This document shows positions 45,804 through 56,211 of a stretch of DNA of 64,000 nt, in pieces. Position 1 is the stretch's first letter. Each line of letters starts with the position of its first letter. Source of the stretch: Maratus speciosus (taxonomy: Eukaryota; Arthropoda; Arachnida; Araneae; Salticidae). The notes beneath the pieces were generated by a model, which was given only the letters and a program-made list of their open reading frames with translations, had not been told where the DNA came from and made no database searches. The stretch is taken from assembly GCA_963932465.1 (NCBI GenBank), contig OZ010789.1:595955581-596019580 (forward strand), written 5' to 3'. The position numbers were made by a program, and so were the translations under genes.

Positions 45804-46521
45804 TATAGCGAAGCTAAGAAGATCACTTGGAAAATTAATTCTCCATCTACACGGTGTTGGAGTGGATTGTGGGAATGTTTGATAGGCATAATCAAAGGGA
45901 TCCTTCGAAAAGTTTTAGAACGAAGCTCTTTGAACTTAGAAGAAATGCAAACTGTTATTTGCGATACTGAAAGTATTGTTAGTCAGAGGCCTTTGACCTA
46001 TGTTTCAGAGGAAATTGATGATTTAATACCACTTACTCCTTCTATGTTTTTACAAGACATTAGAGAATCGGGTGTTCCTGATATTGACATTTTGAATTTA
46101 TCCTCTATTAGTAAGAGACATGCCTACAGACAGCGACTAAAACAAGATTTGAGGAAAAGATTCCACACTGAATATTTGGGATATTTAAGACAATCCTCGA
46201 AATTTGTCAAAATTCAGAGACCTGTTCAGATTGGTGATGTTGTTCTAGTGTCTACTGAGAATGTTGAGAAACTTGAATGGCCACTTGCCTAAGTTATTGA
46301 ACTTCATCCTTCTAAAGATGGAAATGTACGATTAGTAAAGGTAAAAATGAAATGTGGCGAATTTCTACCTCCCGTCTTCAGATTGATGCCTCTAGAAGTA
46401 ACTCATGAAAGAAGTACTGAACTGCATTCTATAGCTCAAAACTCAATATCTTCCGAAGAGACAGTTCAACCGAATGGTAAAGAGTGTCCTTTAGATCTTA
46501 CTTCTACTAAACCGATGATAA
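45804..46521 (+). pseudogene. Integrase C-terminal half, BEL/Pao element 2
   Basis: After a TAG the text resumes in frame. The catalytic Glu lies in SGLWECLIGIIKGILRKVLE near 45865, and SIVSQRPLTYVSEE follows. VQIGDVVLVSTENVEKLEWP lies near 46215-46275, followed by a TAA and then HPSKDGNVRLVKVKMK. The tail contains a repeated KECPLDLTSTKPMI-like unit, cut by the insert at 46522 and continued after 48214. Confidence 0.85.
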
Positions 46522-48199
46522 GACGGGGGTCCCATCTCCCGGTCCCAGGCCCTTGCAGGCCCATCTGTCTACGCAAGGAACCACCCGTGAAAAAATCCCC
46601 GCGGCGCGTCCCGAATGTCTTCCGCCAGACAAGCTCCAACAGAGCAGAACACCACGCAAACCCCGGTCAGGCCGACGCACTGCCCAGCGCACGTCACGCC
46701 GGCTATTCCCAAGTTGGTGAACAATCGCTACGATAGACCTCACCACCCAGCTAGAAAAACCAAGTGGTCCCTAAACTTGGTTACTCGAGCCAGTAGACCC
46801 CGCAGGCCATCGCAGGAACCAGACGCCTATAAAGACGCTGGGCCCACGGACTGAACCGAGGCTTCCCGACCCGAATTTAATTTACGGAAGGCCCCCAAGA
46901 TCAGATACCATTTTCCGGCAGAGACATTTTTGTGGGCCAGCCGATAAGAAAGTTATTGAAGAGCCCCTAACTAGAAGACCAGGGAGGACGGGGAAAATCC
47001 CTCTGGCCGTAAAGCGACCCAGCTCCTGGCTTTTCGCCCAAGCCACCCGGCTCAACCGAAGGAACCCATCGTGGATCACGCCGGGAACCAGTTGGCCCAG
47101 ACTAGGTGCCGTTAGCGACCCCAGGCGGGCACGGAAAGCTCCACCTAGACGGAATAGACTCCGCCTCGCTAGGTGGTTGGACGGAACGGAGTCACGCCAG
47201 CCCCCACCGACTCGACCCCATCCTAGGACAGAGAAGCCAGCGGAGGCCGACAGAAGCCCGCCCGCCACTACCTTACCTCACGGCCGTCGAGGGTACCCAG
47301 GCCCGAAGGTCCCTGACCCCGTGCAGTGACCGACCGCTACCTTTGTTAGTGCGTTCGAAAATTAGGTGGAGACACCTCTAGGTCCTCATCACCAGACGAG
47401 GAAAACTCCGGTACCGCATAGACACGGAGGACCTGGATCAGACCAAGAGTTCACCTGAGGCACGATGAGCCGCCGCGTTATCGGCGAGCCTCCGGCCCGT
47501 TTCCCTGCGGGAATAGTGTTCGATGGTGGACCTGCCGACCGACCCCCTCCCATGGGTCACGGCACGACATGGAGCAACCAGAACCATACTGGCCTCCCCA
47601 CGCGACCGCTCCTTGGTCAACGGGGGCACCGCCAAACCCTACCACCCTTAGGGTCGGCTCCCAGCTGCTCCAGCTGAGGTCCTCGGAGGGATGAGCCACC
47701 CAAGTCATAAAGTAACCTGGGCGCTGTCCGAAACCCTCGCCCTTCGATTGCTCCGGGAGTCCCTGCATGGCATTCCCGCGAGCCCCGTCGTCACTAGCGA
47801 GCACCGAGGACTTTTCACTACAAAGCCCTCACTCATACTTCAGGCTCCCTCTTAGTCAATTGGTGGATGGGGTCCTATCGCCTTAGCTAGTCTTTGCCCG
47901 GCGACACCGTCCGGCCCTTAGACCGGCACCGGGATCGACCTATGGAGCGTCGCTATCCGGCTTGGCCAGAGAACCCGGCTGCCGGGGGTGCGTCGGGTCA
48001 AAAGGCGAAACGCACCCATGCACGACGTCCGTTAACCGTGGCCACCGTGCTCAACGCCTGTCGGAGATGAGCCTCTCGAGGAGGTGGCGAATCGTCCCCA
48101 TCCGGCCCCCTCGCATTCGTACAGAACGAACTCTGCCGAGCTTCCGGTCACCTCCCCCACTCAAGGGGTCGGGTCGGAACCACCCGGAGGGGCGGCCAC
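46522..48199. mobile_element. G+C-rich 1,678-bp insert with 15-bp target duplication, unidentified
   Basis: CTAAACCGATGATAA is present at both edges (46507-46521 and 48200-48214). Removing the insert and one copy restores an uninterrupted frame in the retrotransposon's tail. The composition is strongly G+C-rich, unlike anything else in the window, which is A+T-rich. I see no terminal inverted repeat, no poly-A or simple-repeat tail on either strand, and no protein motif. Long open frames on both strands are expected by chance at this composition. A 15-bp duplication suggests target-primed reverse transcription. Candidates are an unknown non-LTR element fragment, or a copied GC-rich RNA or ribosomal-spacer piece. 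Confidence 0.75.
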
Positions 48200-48214
48200 C
48201 TAAACCGATGATAA

Positions 48215-48420
48215 AGCTGACTGGTAAGAACTGTTCTTCAGACCCTGCGACGAGTAGGCCGATGATCCAACATTCTGTTAAAGACTGCCTTTTAGATACT
48301 GAATCTACTGAACCTATTTTCGAAAAAGGTGTTGGTGACTCTCCTGTGGTGTCTGTAGCTGAAAAACGATACAGATATGGTCGTGTATATAAACCCAAAG
48401 TTAAGTTTGAGTTTCATTGA
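48215..48420 (+). pseudogene. C-terminal end of pol, BEL/Pao element 2
   Basis: In frame with the part before the insert this reads TGKNCSSDPATSRPMIQHSV, then KDCLLDTESTEPIFEKG, and ends KRYRYGRVYKPKVKFEFH at 48420. The K/C/D/PMI pattern repeats about every 18 residues: once before the insert and twice after. It is a repeat tail after integrase. The 3' end lies about 25 bases before the LTR, with the purine-rich tract AAAGGTGGGAGTG between. Confidence 0.75.
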
Positions 48421-48444
48421 ATTCGAAACTCAAAGGTGGGAGTG

Positions 48445-48897
48445 TGTTGCGTTTTATCGCTGTTCCCATGGTCTTAATTATAATAGTTCTTATTTTGTGC
48501 TTAGAGCAGACGATATTTTTTTGTTGACAAAAAAATGTTTTTAGAACTTTGTGAACTGAACTCTAGCTACAAAATTTTATGATGCAAGATTTATTGAAAC
48601 GAAAGTATGTTCGCGAAAAGTTATGTTTTTATGTTTGTGATGTTAAAATACATTGTTGTATACATGTCTGCAATTTGTCTCTGCCATTACTCCTTACACA
48701 GAATGAACTTTTATTCCGAAGAAATTTAAATTACCTTTTATCTCTCGATAAGATAAACTTAGGTAAGCCTAATTCATTTGTATGATTAAATAGTTATATT
48801 TTAAACTGTGAAATGAATATTGATAATTCAATATCAATATAACAATATTGAACATAAAATTTTATAAAAGGGGACTAGAATCAATATGTTAGATGTT
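48445..48897 (+). repeat. 3' LTR of BEL/Pao element 2
   Basis: It begins TGTTGCGTTTTATCGCTGTT and ends ACTAGAATCAATAT. It matches the 5' LTR throughout with substitutions and several small gaps. The open frame at 48579-48785 is accidental. Confidence 0.9.
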
Positions 48898-49050
48898 TAT
48901 ATAATTATTAATATTATATTCTTTATATAATATATAATATTGTTTATATAATTATTAATATTATATTCTTTATATAATATATAATATTGTTTATATATTT
49001 ATTAATATTATATTCTTTATATAATATATAATATTGTTTATATAATTATA
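48897..49050. repeat. 47-bp A/T-only tandem repeat, three copies
   Basis: ATTCTTTATATAATATATAA occurs at 48918, 48965 and 49012, a 47-bp period, directly against the end of the 3' LTR. The expansion may have erased the target duplication of element 2. Confidence 0.85.
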
Positions 49051-49465
49051 TAATTATTAATTATATAAGTATATGTAAGATGTTTATATTATATGTAAGT
49101 ATATTAGATGTTTTGTGTATGACACTAATCTATTTTTTTTTTTCATCTTTAACATTGGGTGAGAGGAATCACGTATATAGAATCTTTTTTTCCCCCAAGT
49201 TTTATTTATTTTTTATATCAAAAGAAATACGGTGACACAATTTCTGACACACACTGTAAAAAAATATGTAACGTTACTCCATAAAATTCGAGGCAGCATC
49301 CTGCCCTCAATTTTATGTAGTAATTTGACTTATATAATGTTGTAATATAAACGGATATAGCTGGTGTCATATTACACATAAGTGTATCATAACACAAGTT
49401 ATATCGATTAAATTAATCCATAAAATGTAGACAGAAAGGTTGCCATAAATTTTATGAAGTAACGT

Positions 49466-49511
<46 letters not shown>

Positions 49512-49514
<3 letters not shown>

Positions 49515-51089
49515 TCTGTTACAAAAGTATAAGACCACAACATATTTTGCTATTTGGGTAATTAAAGAAATATTTCAATCAAAATAAAGAGTATTCTATG
49601 CTAGTACATCTAGTTATTAGTAAAATGTAGCAACTTACACAAATGAAATTAATTCGAAAAAAATAAAGCATCAATATAACAAAAAAGTGTCAAAAAGAAA
49701 TGTTACTAAATTATAGGACCACCTGTGGGAAAGACAGTTTACTCAAATTTACTAAGGTGGTGTTCCACCATTTCTCTGAATAACTTCAAACACATGATTT
49801 GGCATAACGTTAAATAATTTTTTTTAGCAACGATTCGTGAATATTGTCCCCTTTCTCCATAATGTCCATTTCTGATTCATGTGTCGAATGATATTGTTTG
49901 TTATTTTTATACATTTAGCAAGACAAATAACCTCACAAGTGTTCTACGGGGATTAGGTTAGGGCTTCGACTTGGTCAAGGTAAAACATCAATCTTTTCTC
50001 TTTTAAGCCACTCTTTTATTGATTTTGATGAATGACTGGGAGCAGTATCTTGTTGAAAGTTCCATTTTGCCCCTCCTAAAAGTGGTCTGAAGGGTATCAG
50101 GCTTCGACATAGCATCCGTTGGTATTTGTCCGAGTTCATTTTCCCTTCAACTCTTTGGAGATCGCATTTTCCTTCATATGAAAATGCGCCCCACACTATA
50201 ACGGTACCGCCTTCCATCTGCCTACAGAAGAACTCGCGAGATCTTTGTCTTAAATCATGCCAGCAGTAATTATTGCCGTCTGGACCATCAATACTGATTT
50301 TTTTCTCGTCTGTAAACAGTATATTTTTCCATACAGAGTTCCAGGACATGACATTCTTTGTCCACTTAAGACAAGGTCATTTGTGACATTTCATAACAGT
50401 GGTTTACTTTTTAATTTGCGCCGAATAACTCCAGCATTAGATTTCAGACTTCGCCACACGATTGCATGTGTACCTTTTTAGTTATCTGTTGTGCTATTTT
50501 GCGAGCCGACCGGTATTTTTTCGTTGCCAATTTGACAATTCGCTTATTAGCATGATCTGATAACTTCTTTTTGTGTCCAGATCGTCTATGCTTTCTTTTC
50601 TACTTAAAACATTATGAATCGCAGTTTTTAGAACGATTAAGAATCGTACTTATTTCACGTTCAGACTTTCCTTTTCCTTTGTAGAACCACACTCTTCTCA
50701 CTTCTATTTCATGCAGCTCACTCCAACGAGGCATTTTATTAATAAATTCAAGGAATGAGATACAATTCAGAAGTTCTTCATTTTATTCTTCTTTTTAAAT
50801 TTTACAGATTGTTTAGGTTATAGTAAAATTCTGTGTTCAAAATAAAATCGTCTGCATTATTTATAATATAAGAGTGGTCTTATATTTATGAAACAGCGGG
50901 TTTGCGTAAAATCGTTTAACATGAAACAACAACAATAAAAAAAAATTTTCAAATTTGTTTTCCCTGAGCTAAATAAACATTATAGAGTTATTTTTTTTAT
51001 ATATACAACTGCATTTAAATTCAAACTAATATTTTCTTTGTTAAAAAAAGGTGAAAATCTGAGTGGTCTTATAATTTTGTAACAGACTG
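49512..51089 (-). mobile_element. Tc1-like DNA transposon, 1.58 kb, nested, inactive
   Basis: The ends are CAGTCTGTTACAAAAGTATA and the inverse of CAGTCTGTTACAAAATTATA. Both continue with AGACCAC. TA lies outside (49510-49511 and 51090-51091). One broken transposase lies on the minus strand. Confidence 0.9.
49780..50734 (-). pseudogene. Tc1-like transposase, broken (DD34E)
   Basis: The start ATG is at 50734, and the N-terminal part reads MPRWSELHEIEVRRVWFYKG. A DNA-binding region with RSGHKKKLSDHANKR follows, then several stops and shifts. The catalytic part is open at 49975-50349. It reads ILFTDEKKISIDGPDG (first Asp), VIVWGAFSYEGKCDL and NFQQDTAPSHSS (second Asp). After a stop where Trp is usual, PSRSPNLIPVEH follows with the Glu. 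I count 34 residues between the last two acids. It is a member of the Tc1/Tc3-type group and clearly dead. Confidence 0.85.
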
Positions 51090-51109
51090 TATTTTTACAG
51101 TGCAGAAGT

Positions 51110-51296
51110 AAAATATATGCCTGCATAACTTCAGTTATTTAGATAATGAATAATTAAAATACAATAGTCATTTCCATATAGATACTCACAATCTATAAAC
51201 TCATTAATATTATAATCAATGTTAGAAATTCTACTAAAAAAGTATTTTAGGGGAACCAGTGGATAACCATGTTCTTTGAAACAATGGTAACATCAA
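51110..51296. other. A+T-rich flank, nothing recognised
   Basis: Short A+T-rich stretch between the Tc1-carrying element and the 406-bp duplication. No features seen. Confidence 0.5.
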
Positions 51297-52125
51297 AACA
51301 AAGTATTCTATATACGTTATTGAAGAAAAAGATTAAAATATTGTCGTCAAATAAGTCTGGTATATAAAACACAATTTATTGCTTTGACTATTTTTCAATA
51401 AAATAAAAATAAAAAGGTCTTTAAAAAAATATCATTTATTCACAAGCCTGAAAATAATTTTTTCTTTCCAATTTTACTAGTATTTAAAATATTTAGAAGA
51501 TTAATGTAAATTTAAAAGAATAATAATTAATGCGATTTAAATATACAAGAATATCTATGAAAAAATACTAAAATTAAAAAGCAACTGTGCAAATAATTTT
51601 GCAGTCGATATAATCTATTATAGTAATTTACTTTTTATAAAATATCTAACAATGTAAATTACAAAAGGAAGAGTAATTGGCAGTTAGTAAAACTTATATT
51701 CTTACAAAGAATTCTATATACGTTATTGAGGAAAATGATTAAAATAATGACATCAAATAAGTCTGGTATATAAAACACTATATCTTGTTTTGCCTATTTT
51801 TCAATAAAATAAAGATAAAAAGGTCTTTAAAAAATATCAATTATTCACAAGTCTGAAAATAATTTTTTCTTCCATTTTTACTAGTATTTAAAATATTTAA
51901 AAGATTATTGTAAATTTAAAAGAATAATAATTAATGCGATTTAAATATAAAAGAACATCTATGAAAAAATACTAAAATTAAAAAACAACTGCGCAAATAA
52001 TTTTGCAGTAGATATAATCTATTATAGTAATTTCCTTCTTATAAAATATCTAATAATGTAAATTACGAAAGGAAGAGTATTTGTTCTTTAATTGGCAGTT
52101 AGTAAAACTTATATTACTACAAACA
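51297..52125. repeat. 406-bp tandem duplication
   Basis: ATTCTATATACGTTATTGA lies at 51305 and 51711. The two copies share nearly all of about 406 bp, including AATAAGTCTGGTATATAAAA, AATGCGATTTAAATATA and GGCAGTTAGTAAAACTTATA. Differences are scattered single bases plus a small insertion TTTGTTCTTT in the second copy. No coding sequence. Confidence 0.9.
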
Positions 52126-52129
52126 AACC

Positions 52130-52650
52130 CCACTTAACCATTATTTGAAATTTCATAATTAAGAACTTTAATTTTTGTGCACTAATTAGCCATTATTATG
52201 CCTTGGGTAAACGAGCTGAATAATGATGATTAATGTTGAATGAGGCATTTCATAAGAAATCTTTGGTTTAAAATCACTACTTATCTTTGATAGTTCAAGT
52301 ATAAACTCAAGAAATCGCTATGTGTTGGAATAAAGTTCCTCATAAGCGTTTAGAATTTTATGAGGATGTGTGAATTATGTTTGATATTAATCTAAATGCA
52401 TAAGTTGATTTTTTATTTCCATATGGATATTGAATATTTATTTGAATATTTCACTTATATCTATTTACAAAACAAAAATTATGGATGCGATATCCTATCT
52501 CACAGTAAAATATTTGCAAAAAGATTACTTGAGAATTTTTCTAAACTTACAATTCTTACTAATTTCGACAAAATGGAATTTTATTTTAATCAAGATATTT
52601 TATGAAACCTCGTATTTTCCGGAATTGAGGACATACAAAATATATAAAAA
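52130..52650. other. A+T-rich DNA, nothing recognised
   Basis: The overlapping plus-strand open frames at 52396-52605 and 52430-52654 are low-complexity and hydrophobic. No motif was recognised. Confidence 0.5.
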
Positions 52651-52830
52651 GTAAACATTTTTACGGTGCCTTACTTAAAAAGTGAAAACGGAACCATTAT
52701 AACATCACTCCCGTGTCTGTCTGTCAAAGCCATTTTACTCGTAAAATATGCAACGGGGAAAGTTCGAATTGTGGAAATTAATAAAGTGTATTCACCCACA
52801 TATTTACTGGTAATTAAACATTCACAAATA

Positions 52831-53000
52831 TTGGATCGATCGGAAAAAGTTTCGTGTTGGGAAAATCAATTCGTATCGGAAATTGTTATCATTTAATTAT
52901 TAGACTTTTATTCCGATATCTAATGTCTAAAAATTACCGGGCAGAACTTTCCGGTAAGAATTTATTTTCCCGAGACGACACAACTATCCGATCGACCCAA
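52831..53000. mobile_element. Mariner-type miniature element, 170 bp, TA-flanked
   Basis: The left end TTGGATCGATCGGAAAAAGT pairs with the inverse of the right end TTGGGTCGATCGGATAGTTG. Further in, CGGGAAAAT and ACCGGAAAG-like text is mirrored. TA lies outside both (52829-52830 and 53001-53002). The TTGGxTCGA end is reminiscent of mariner ends. Confidence 0.78.
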
Positions 53001-54301
53001 TATATTTAAGAAAAATGTACAGCAGCTAATTAAGTTACTTGAAAAAAAAAATCATATTTTCTTTATATATCGAATGTGCTATCGTGTAAAAGCTATCGTA
53101 ACACTGAGCTCAAAAATACATTTCTTTTAACTTAATGTATTATATTTTCAGAGACATCTCGGAAATATAGGGCAAAAATATGCCACTCCCTACTATTTCG
53201 AATCTATGGAAACTAAAATTATGAAAAAAATTAGAGGTAGTAGACGTTAATTTAAACCATGCAGGAAAACTATAGCAATTACCTTAGGTCACATACCTTT
53301 TCAGAAAAGCGTTTATTTCTGTTACACACAAATTTCGATTTGCGAACAATCAGCAAAAGTGATGAGGATGTCTGGAGGTACAGTCGTGGAAAAAAAAAGT
53401 TAACACCCCCTACTAACTCCTCAACAAATTATCGTAGACGAAAGTTACTGGTACCGAACGATCGGAACTAAAGTCTACTTTTAAATGACGTAAATAAAAT
53501 TTTCTTAGGGGGCCATCTACATATTAAAACGAATCCAAACTTCATTTTTTCAAAAGGAATACCCAATTTTAACGAGATATTTCAAATCTTTGATTCAAAC
53601 TATGCCTAGACACCAAATTTCAAGTCATTTGAGTGATACGTTTTTGTATTATAAACATTCAAAATTTAGTGCTTCTAATGTTAAATTATATTTTCATATT
53701 TTTATTTAAAACATCTGAAATTACGATCCTAATGTTCTAATTATTTGTGTAGCAATAATACTAATATACCCAAACATAAATAAGTTGAATATGCAATTTT
53801 TATAATTTTCTGGTATGAATTATGAATTATGAAATTAATATTTAAAAAAAAATTATGAATTTCAATCTACAATTTTTTGATGGATTCAGATTTATTAAGT
53901 CCTGCTTTATGGAAATCCAAAATTTCACATTTTTCTTCTAAGTAGTTTTCAAATTATGCTTAAAAAACGGCAAAATGATGGTTTAAGAGTCCGTCTATGA
54001 TAGAAGCGATTAAATATTTTGAAATTTCTTATGCTATCCTGTAATCTAACAGGCTTAATTGACTGCTTAAGGTGCCTTGATCGAGAAGGGAGCTCTCTCG
54101 GTTAACAATCGGGTACCGAACTTCAATTTGGATACAGCCCTTAAATTACGCTTATTTTAAAATAATTAATTTCACGGAAACTTATGGTACGAATTGCATA
54201 AAAATTTGTTTTTAGACTAATTGAAAGGTCTAGAGTTCATTTATGCTGCCAGAATTGTGTATTGCTACTGAAAAAAACAAAGGTTATGGTTCGTTTTAAT
54301 A

Positions 54302-55672
54302 CACTGGTTTCCAAAAATTAAGGAAAAAGAACAAAAGTAAGGATTACTCAAAATGTTACAAGTAGATTTTAATAAAACTGAACCACAATGTACAACACAT
54401 AGTAAGGTATAAAATAGCATTAAAAGAAATTAAAAGGCGATTGTGGTATTTCAGAAATTAACACAATTATAAAATAAAGAAAATAAATGTGTCGGTTTGG
54501 TATAGGAAAAGCACCTTTAATATGGAATATGATCACCCCTAGAAGCAATGAAGCATATAGAGCGATGTGTCATACTGTTAATTATGCCACTGATAAGTTC
54601 GCTGGGAAGTGCGAGATATTGCTCTTGTAAAGCAGTTGTAAGCGTGGCAAGGGTCTGAGGAGGGGTAATGAGAGCAGCGACACATCTTCCTAAAGTATCA
54701 CTAACATGCTCGATTGGATTTAAGTTCAGTAATCGAGCTGGAAATTCTATGCGCTGAATTCTTTGGTGCTGAAGATAATCTTATACGATGTGACCCCGGT
54801 GCGGTCTAGCGTTATCGTCCTATAACAGGAAATCATTACCTATTGCACCGGCATAAGGGCTCACATAATCATCAAGAATGTCATCTCTATAGACGTGAGA
54901 ATTCACAGTTCCGCGTGGAAAGACATGGAGGTCTGTACGTCCCCCCCCCCCCAAAAAAAAAAAAACATCCCAAACACAGACTCTGCCTCCTTCATACGAA
55001 TCTGTTTTACGAATGTTTGATGAATGATAGCGGGTTCCCTGTTCTCTCCAAATTAAACAATGCCTACTATAGCTTTGAAGGCTAAACCGGAACTCATCCG
55101 TGAAGAGAACACGCCTCCATTTATGAGCCGTCCAGTGGACAAGCGGTGGACATGAGGTGAGCAGCACACAAATGTCTGGTCGCATCGCGTAAAGACAACT
55201 TCATGAAGCCTTCTACGCACAGTAGACATTGATATCAACTTTCCAGTGGCTGCAACAAGGGAGGCTCTAAGATGAGAGGGGGGTTGCTGCTGTATTCCTT
55301 CGTACACAAAACCGAAAATATATGTCATCGGTGCTTGTCGTAGCTGTTGCCCGTCCTTGGCTAAATCTTCCCGAGGTTGACCCAGTGGTTTGAAATTGTT
55401 TCCAAAGGCTATGGACAACAGAAAGACTCAGATTTAACCATCTGGCCACCTCTGTATGACTTTGGCTTACCTCCAATCTTCTAACAGCTCTATATCGCAG
55501 TTACGCGGACAAATGATACCTCGCCACCATGCCAAATGCCACTAATTTGCATTTTGTAATTTTATTTATCCTCTTTTAGTTAGCAACATATGCAAATTTC
55601 ATACGGATAGGTTAATTTTTGAACGAGTTATCGCTCTTTTTGTGATTTTTCCTTAATTTTTGGAAAACAGTG
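54302..55672 (-). mobile_element. Tc1-like DNA transposon, 1,371 bp, nested
   Basis: Ends are CACTGGTTTCCAAAAATTAA and the inverse of CACTGTTTTCCAAAAATTAA, flanked by TA (54300-54301 and 55673-55674). It sits exactly inside the right inverted end of the surrounding element. GGGGCTATCTACA on one side continues as TTAAAACGAACC on the other, as in the intact left end. It holds one nearly full-length transposase gene on the minus strand. Confidence 0.92.
54517..55530 (-). pseudogene. Tc1-like transposase (DD34E), few defects
   Basis: The start ATG is at 55530 and the stop at 54517, about 338 codons, the normal Tc1 length. A stop lies after MVARYHLSA. The helix-turn-helix region TEVARWLNLSLSVVHSLWKQ is intact. 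Shifts break the middle near 55270-55190. RRVLFTDEFRFSLQSYSRHC carries the first Asp. FFFLGGGGR next to a C/A run marks a local indel. DDNARPHRGHI carries the second Asp after a stop, and LNLNPIEHVSDTLGR the Glu, 34 residues later. The C-terminal end is open through MTHRSICFIASRGDH. It is the best-preserved transposase in the window. Confidence 0.87.
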
Positions 55673-56016
55673 TATGTAGATAGCCCCTAAGCAAAGTTTA
55701 TATACATCATTTAAAAGTAGGCTTTATTTCCAATCGTTCGGTACCAGTAACTTTCTTCTACGATAATTTGTTGAGGAGTTAGTAGGGGGTGTTCACTTTT
55801 TTTTTTTTTTACGACTGTACCTATCGCAGTAGAAGTATAAAAGCGTTGTTGATAATGATTTTCGAAAAACATCGTCCGTAATTAGACGAGATATTAACAC
55901 TTAAAGAAACGCATAATGAGATGGGTGGCCTACTCTATGTACCATCGGCTTTTAAAGCCTACATAACACCTTTTAATGATATATTTGTGTAATGTAGTGC
56001 CCAGTAGCAGTATTAA

Positions 56017-56206
56017 TCCTTAACCGGAAGCGTACATCTTTGAGATGTTTGCATCTACATATTAGTAACTTATTTTTATGCTCTTATATTAAAACATTGG
56101 TCCCGAAAATGCATTACTATTAAAGAATAAATGTTTAAGTTTACTACTTGGTAAATTATTAAATGTTCTATTTGTGCACGGAATTTTCCTGTTTCCGGTT
56201 AAGGGT
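56017..56206. mobile_element. TTAA-flanked miniature element, ~190 bp
   Basis: The left end TCCTTAACCGGAAGC pairs with the inverse of the right end ACCCTTAACCGGAAAC. TTAA lies outside (56013-56016 and 56207-56210). The short inverted ends and TTAA target suggest a second piggyBac-type family, distinct from the 751-bp elements. Confidence 0.6.
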
Positions 56207-56211
56207 TTAAG

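Larger units (their letters stand above)
41634..48897 (+). mobile_element. BEL/Pao LTR retrotransposon 2, with deletion and GC-rich insert
   Basis: Direct LTRs lie at 41634-42077 and 48445-48897, with gag, protease, reverse transcriptase, part of RNase H and integrase between them on the plus strand. It differs clearly from element 1 in sequence, so it is another lineage. Stops and shifts break every frame. Two large changes stand out: loss of the RNase H-integrase junction near 45480, and a 1,678-bp G+C-rich insert at 46522-48199. I could not find a matching 5-bp target duplication. The right flank is a 47-bp tandem repeat. Confidence 0.93.
49252..51102. mobile_element. Miniature element with CACTGTAAAAA ends, split by Tc1
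   Basis: The left end reads CACTGTAAAAAAATATGTAA then CGTTACTCCATAAAATT. The right end reads AATTTTATGAAGTAACGTTA before the TA run (about 49451-49470), and TTTTTACAGTG after the insertion (51092-51102). So the ends are inverted copies, and the original element was about 270 bp. CA lies outside both ends. The Tc1-like element at 49512-51089 sits in its TA-rich right part. Confidence 0.8.
53381..55817. mobile_element. Non-autonomous Tc1-type element with ~155-bp inverted ends
   Basis: The left end starts CAGTCGTGGAAAAAAAAAGT and the inverse of the right end CAGTCGTAAAAAAAAAAAAG. Both continue with ACACCCCCTACTAACTCCTC and ACTGGTACCGAACGA. TA lies outside (53379-53380 and 55818-55819). Without the Tc1 element nested at 54302-55672 it would be 1,064 bp, counting one TA. 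The interior (53540-54280) shows no transposase. The right inverted end itself is the place split by the nested Tc1. Confidence 0.85.
52660..55905 (+). repeat. Dispersed repeat family R, copy 3, carrying nested insertions
   Basis: The left part (52660-53380) begins AAAACGGAACCATTATAACA and carries CCGTGTCTGTCTGTCAAAGC. It continues to GGTCACATACCTTTTC and CACAAATTTCGATTTGCG. The family text resumes at 55820 with ATAAAAGCGTTGTTGATAAT and GATTTTCGAAAA. Alignment to copy 1 (15720-16430) shows that 52831-53000 and 53381-55817 are insertions. Confidence 0.8.

Noticed and set aside
46522..48199. Ribosomal RNA gene
   Set aside because: I looked for conserved large- and small-subunit rRNA core motifs and saw none. 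A spacer fragment remains possible.
46507..48398. Many open frames in the G+C-rich insert
   Set aside because: Stops are rare by chance at high G+C. No frame shows domain order, and both strands are equally open.
50257..50481. Plus-strand open frame of 74 residues
   Set aside because: It is the antisense of the Tc1-like transposase on the minus strand.
54843..55085. Plus-strand open frame of 80 residues
   Set aside because: It is antisense to the nested Tc1-like transposase and includes its poly-C/poly-A run.
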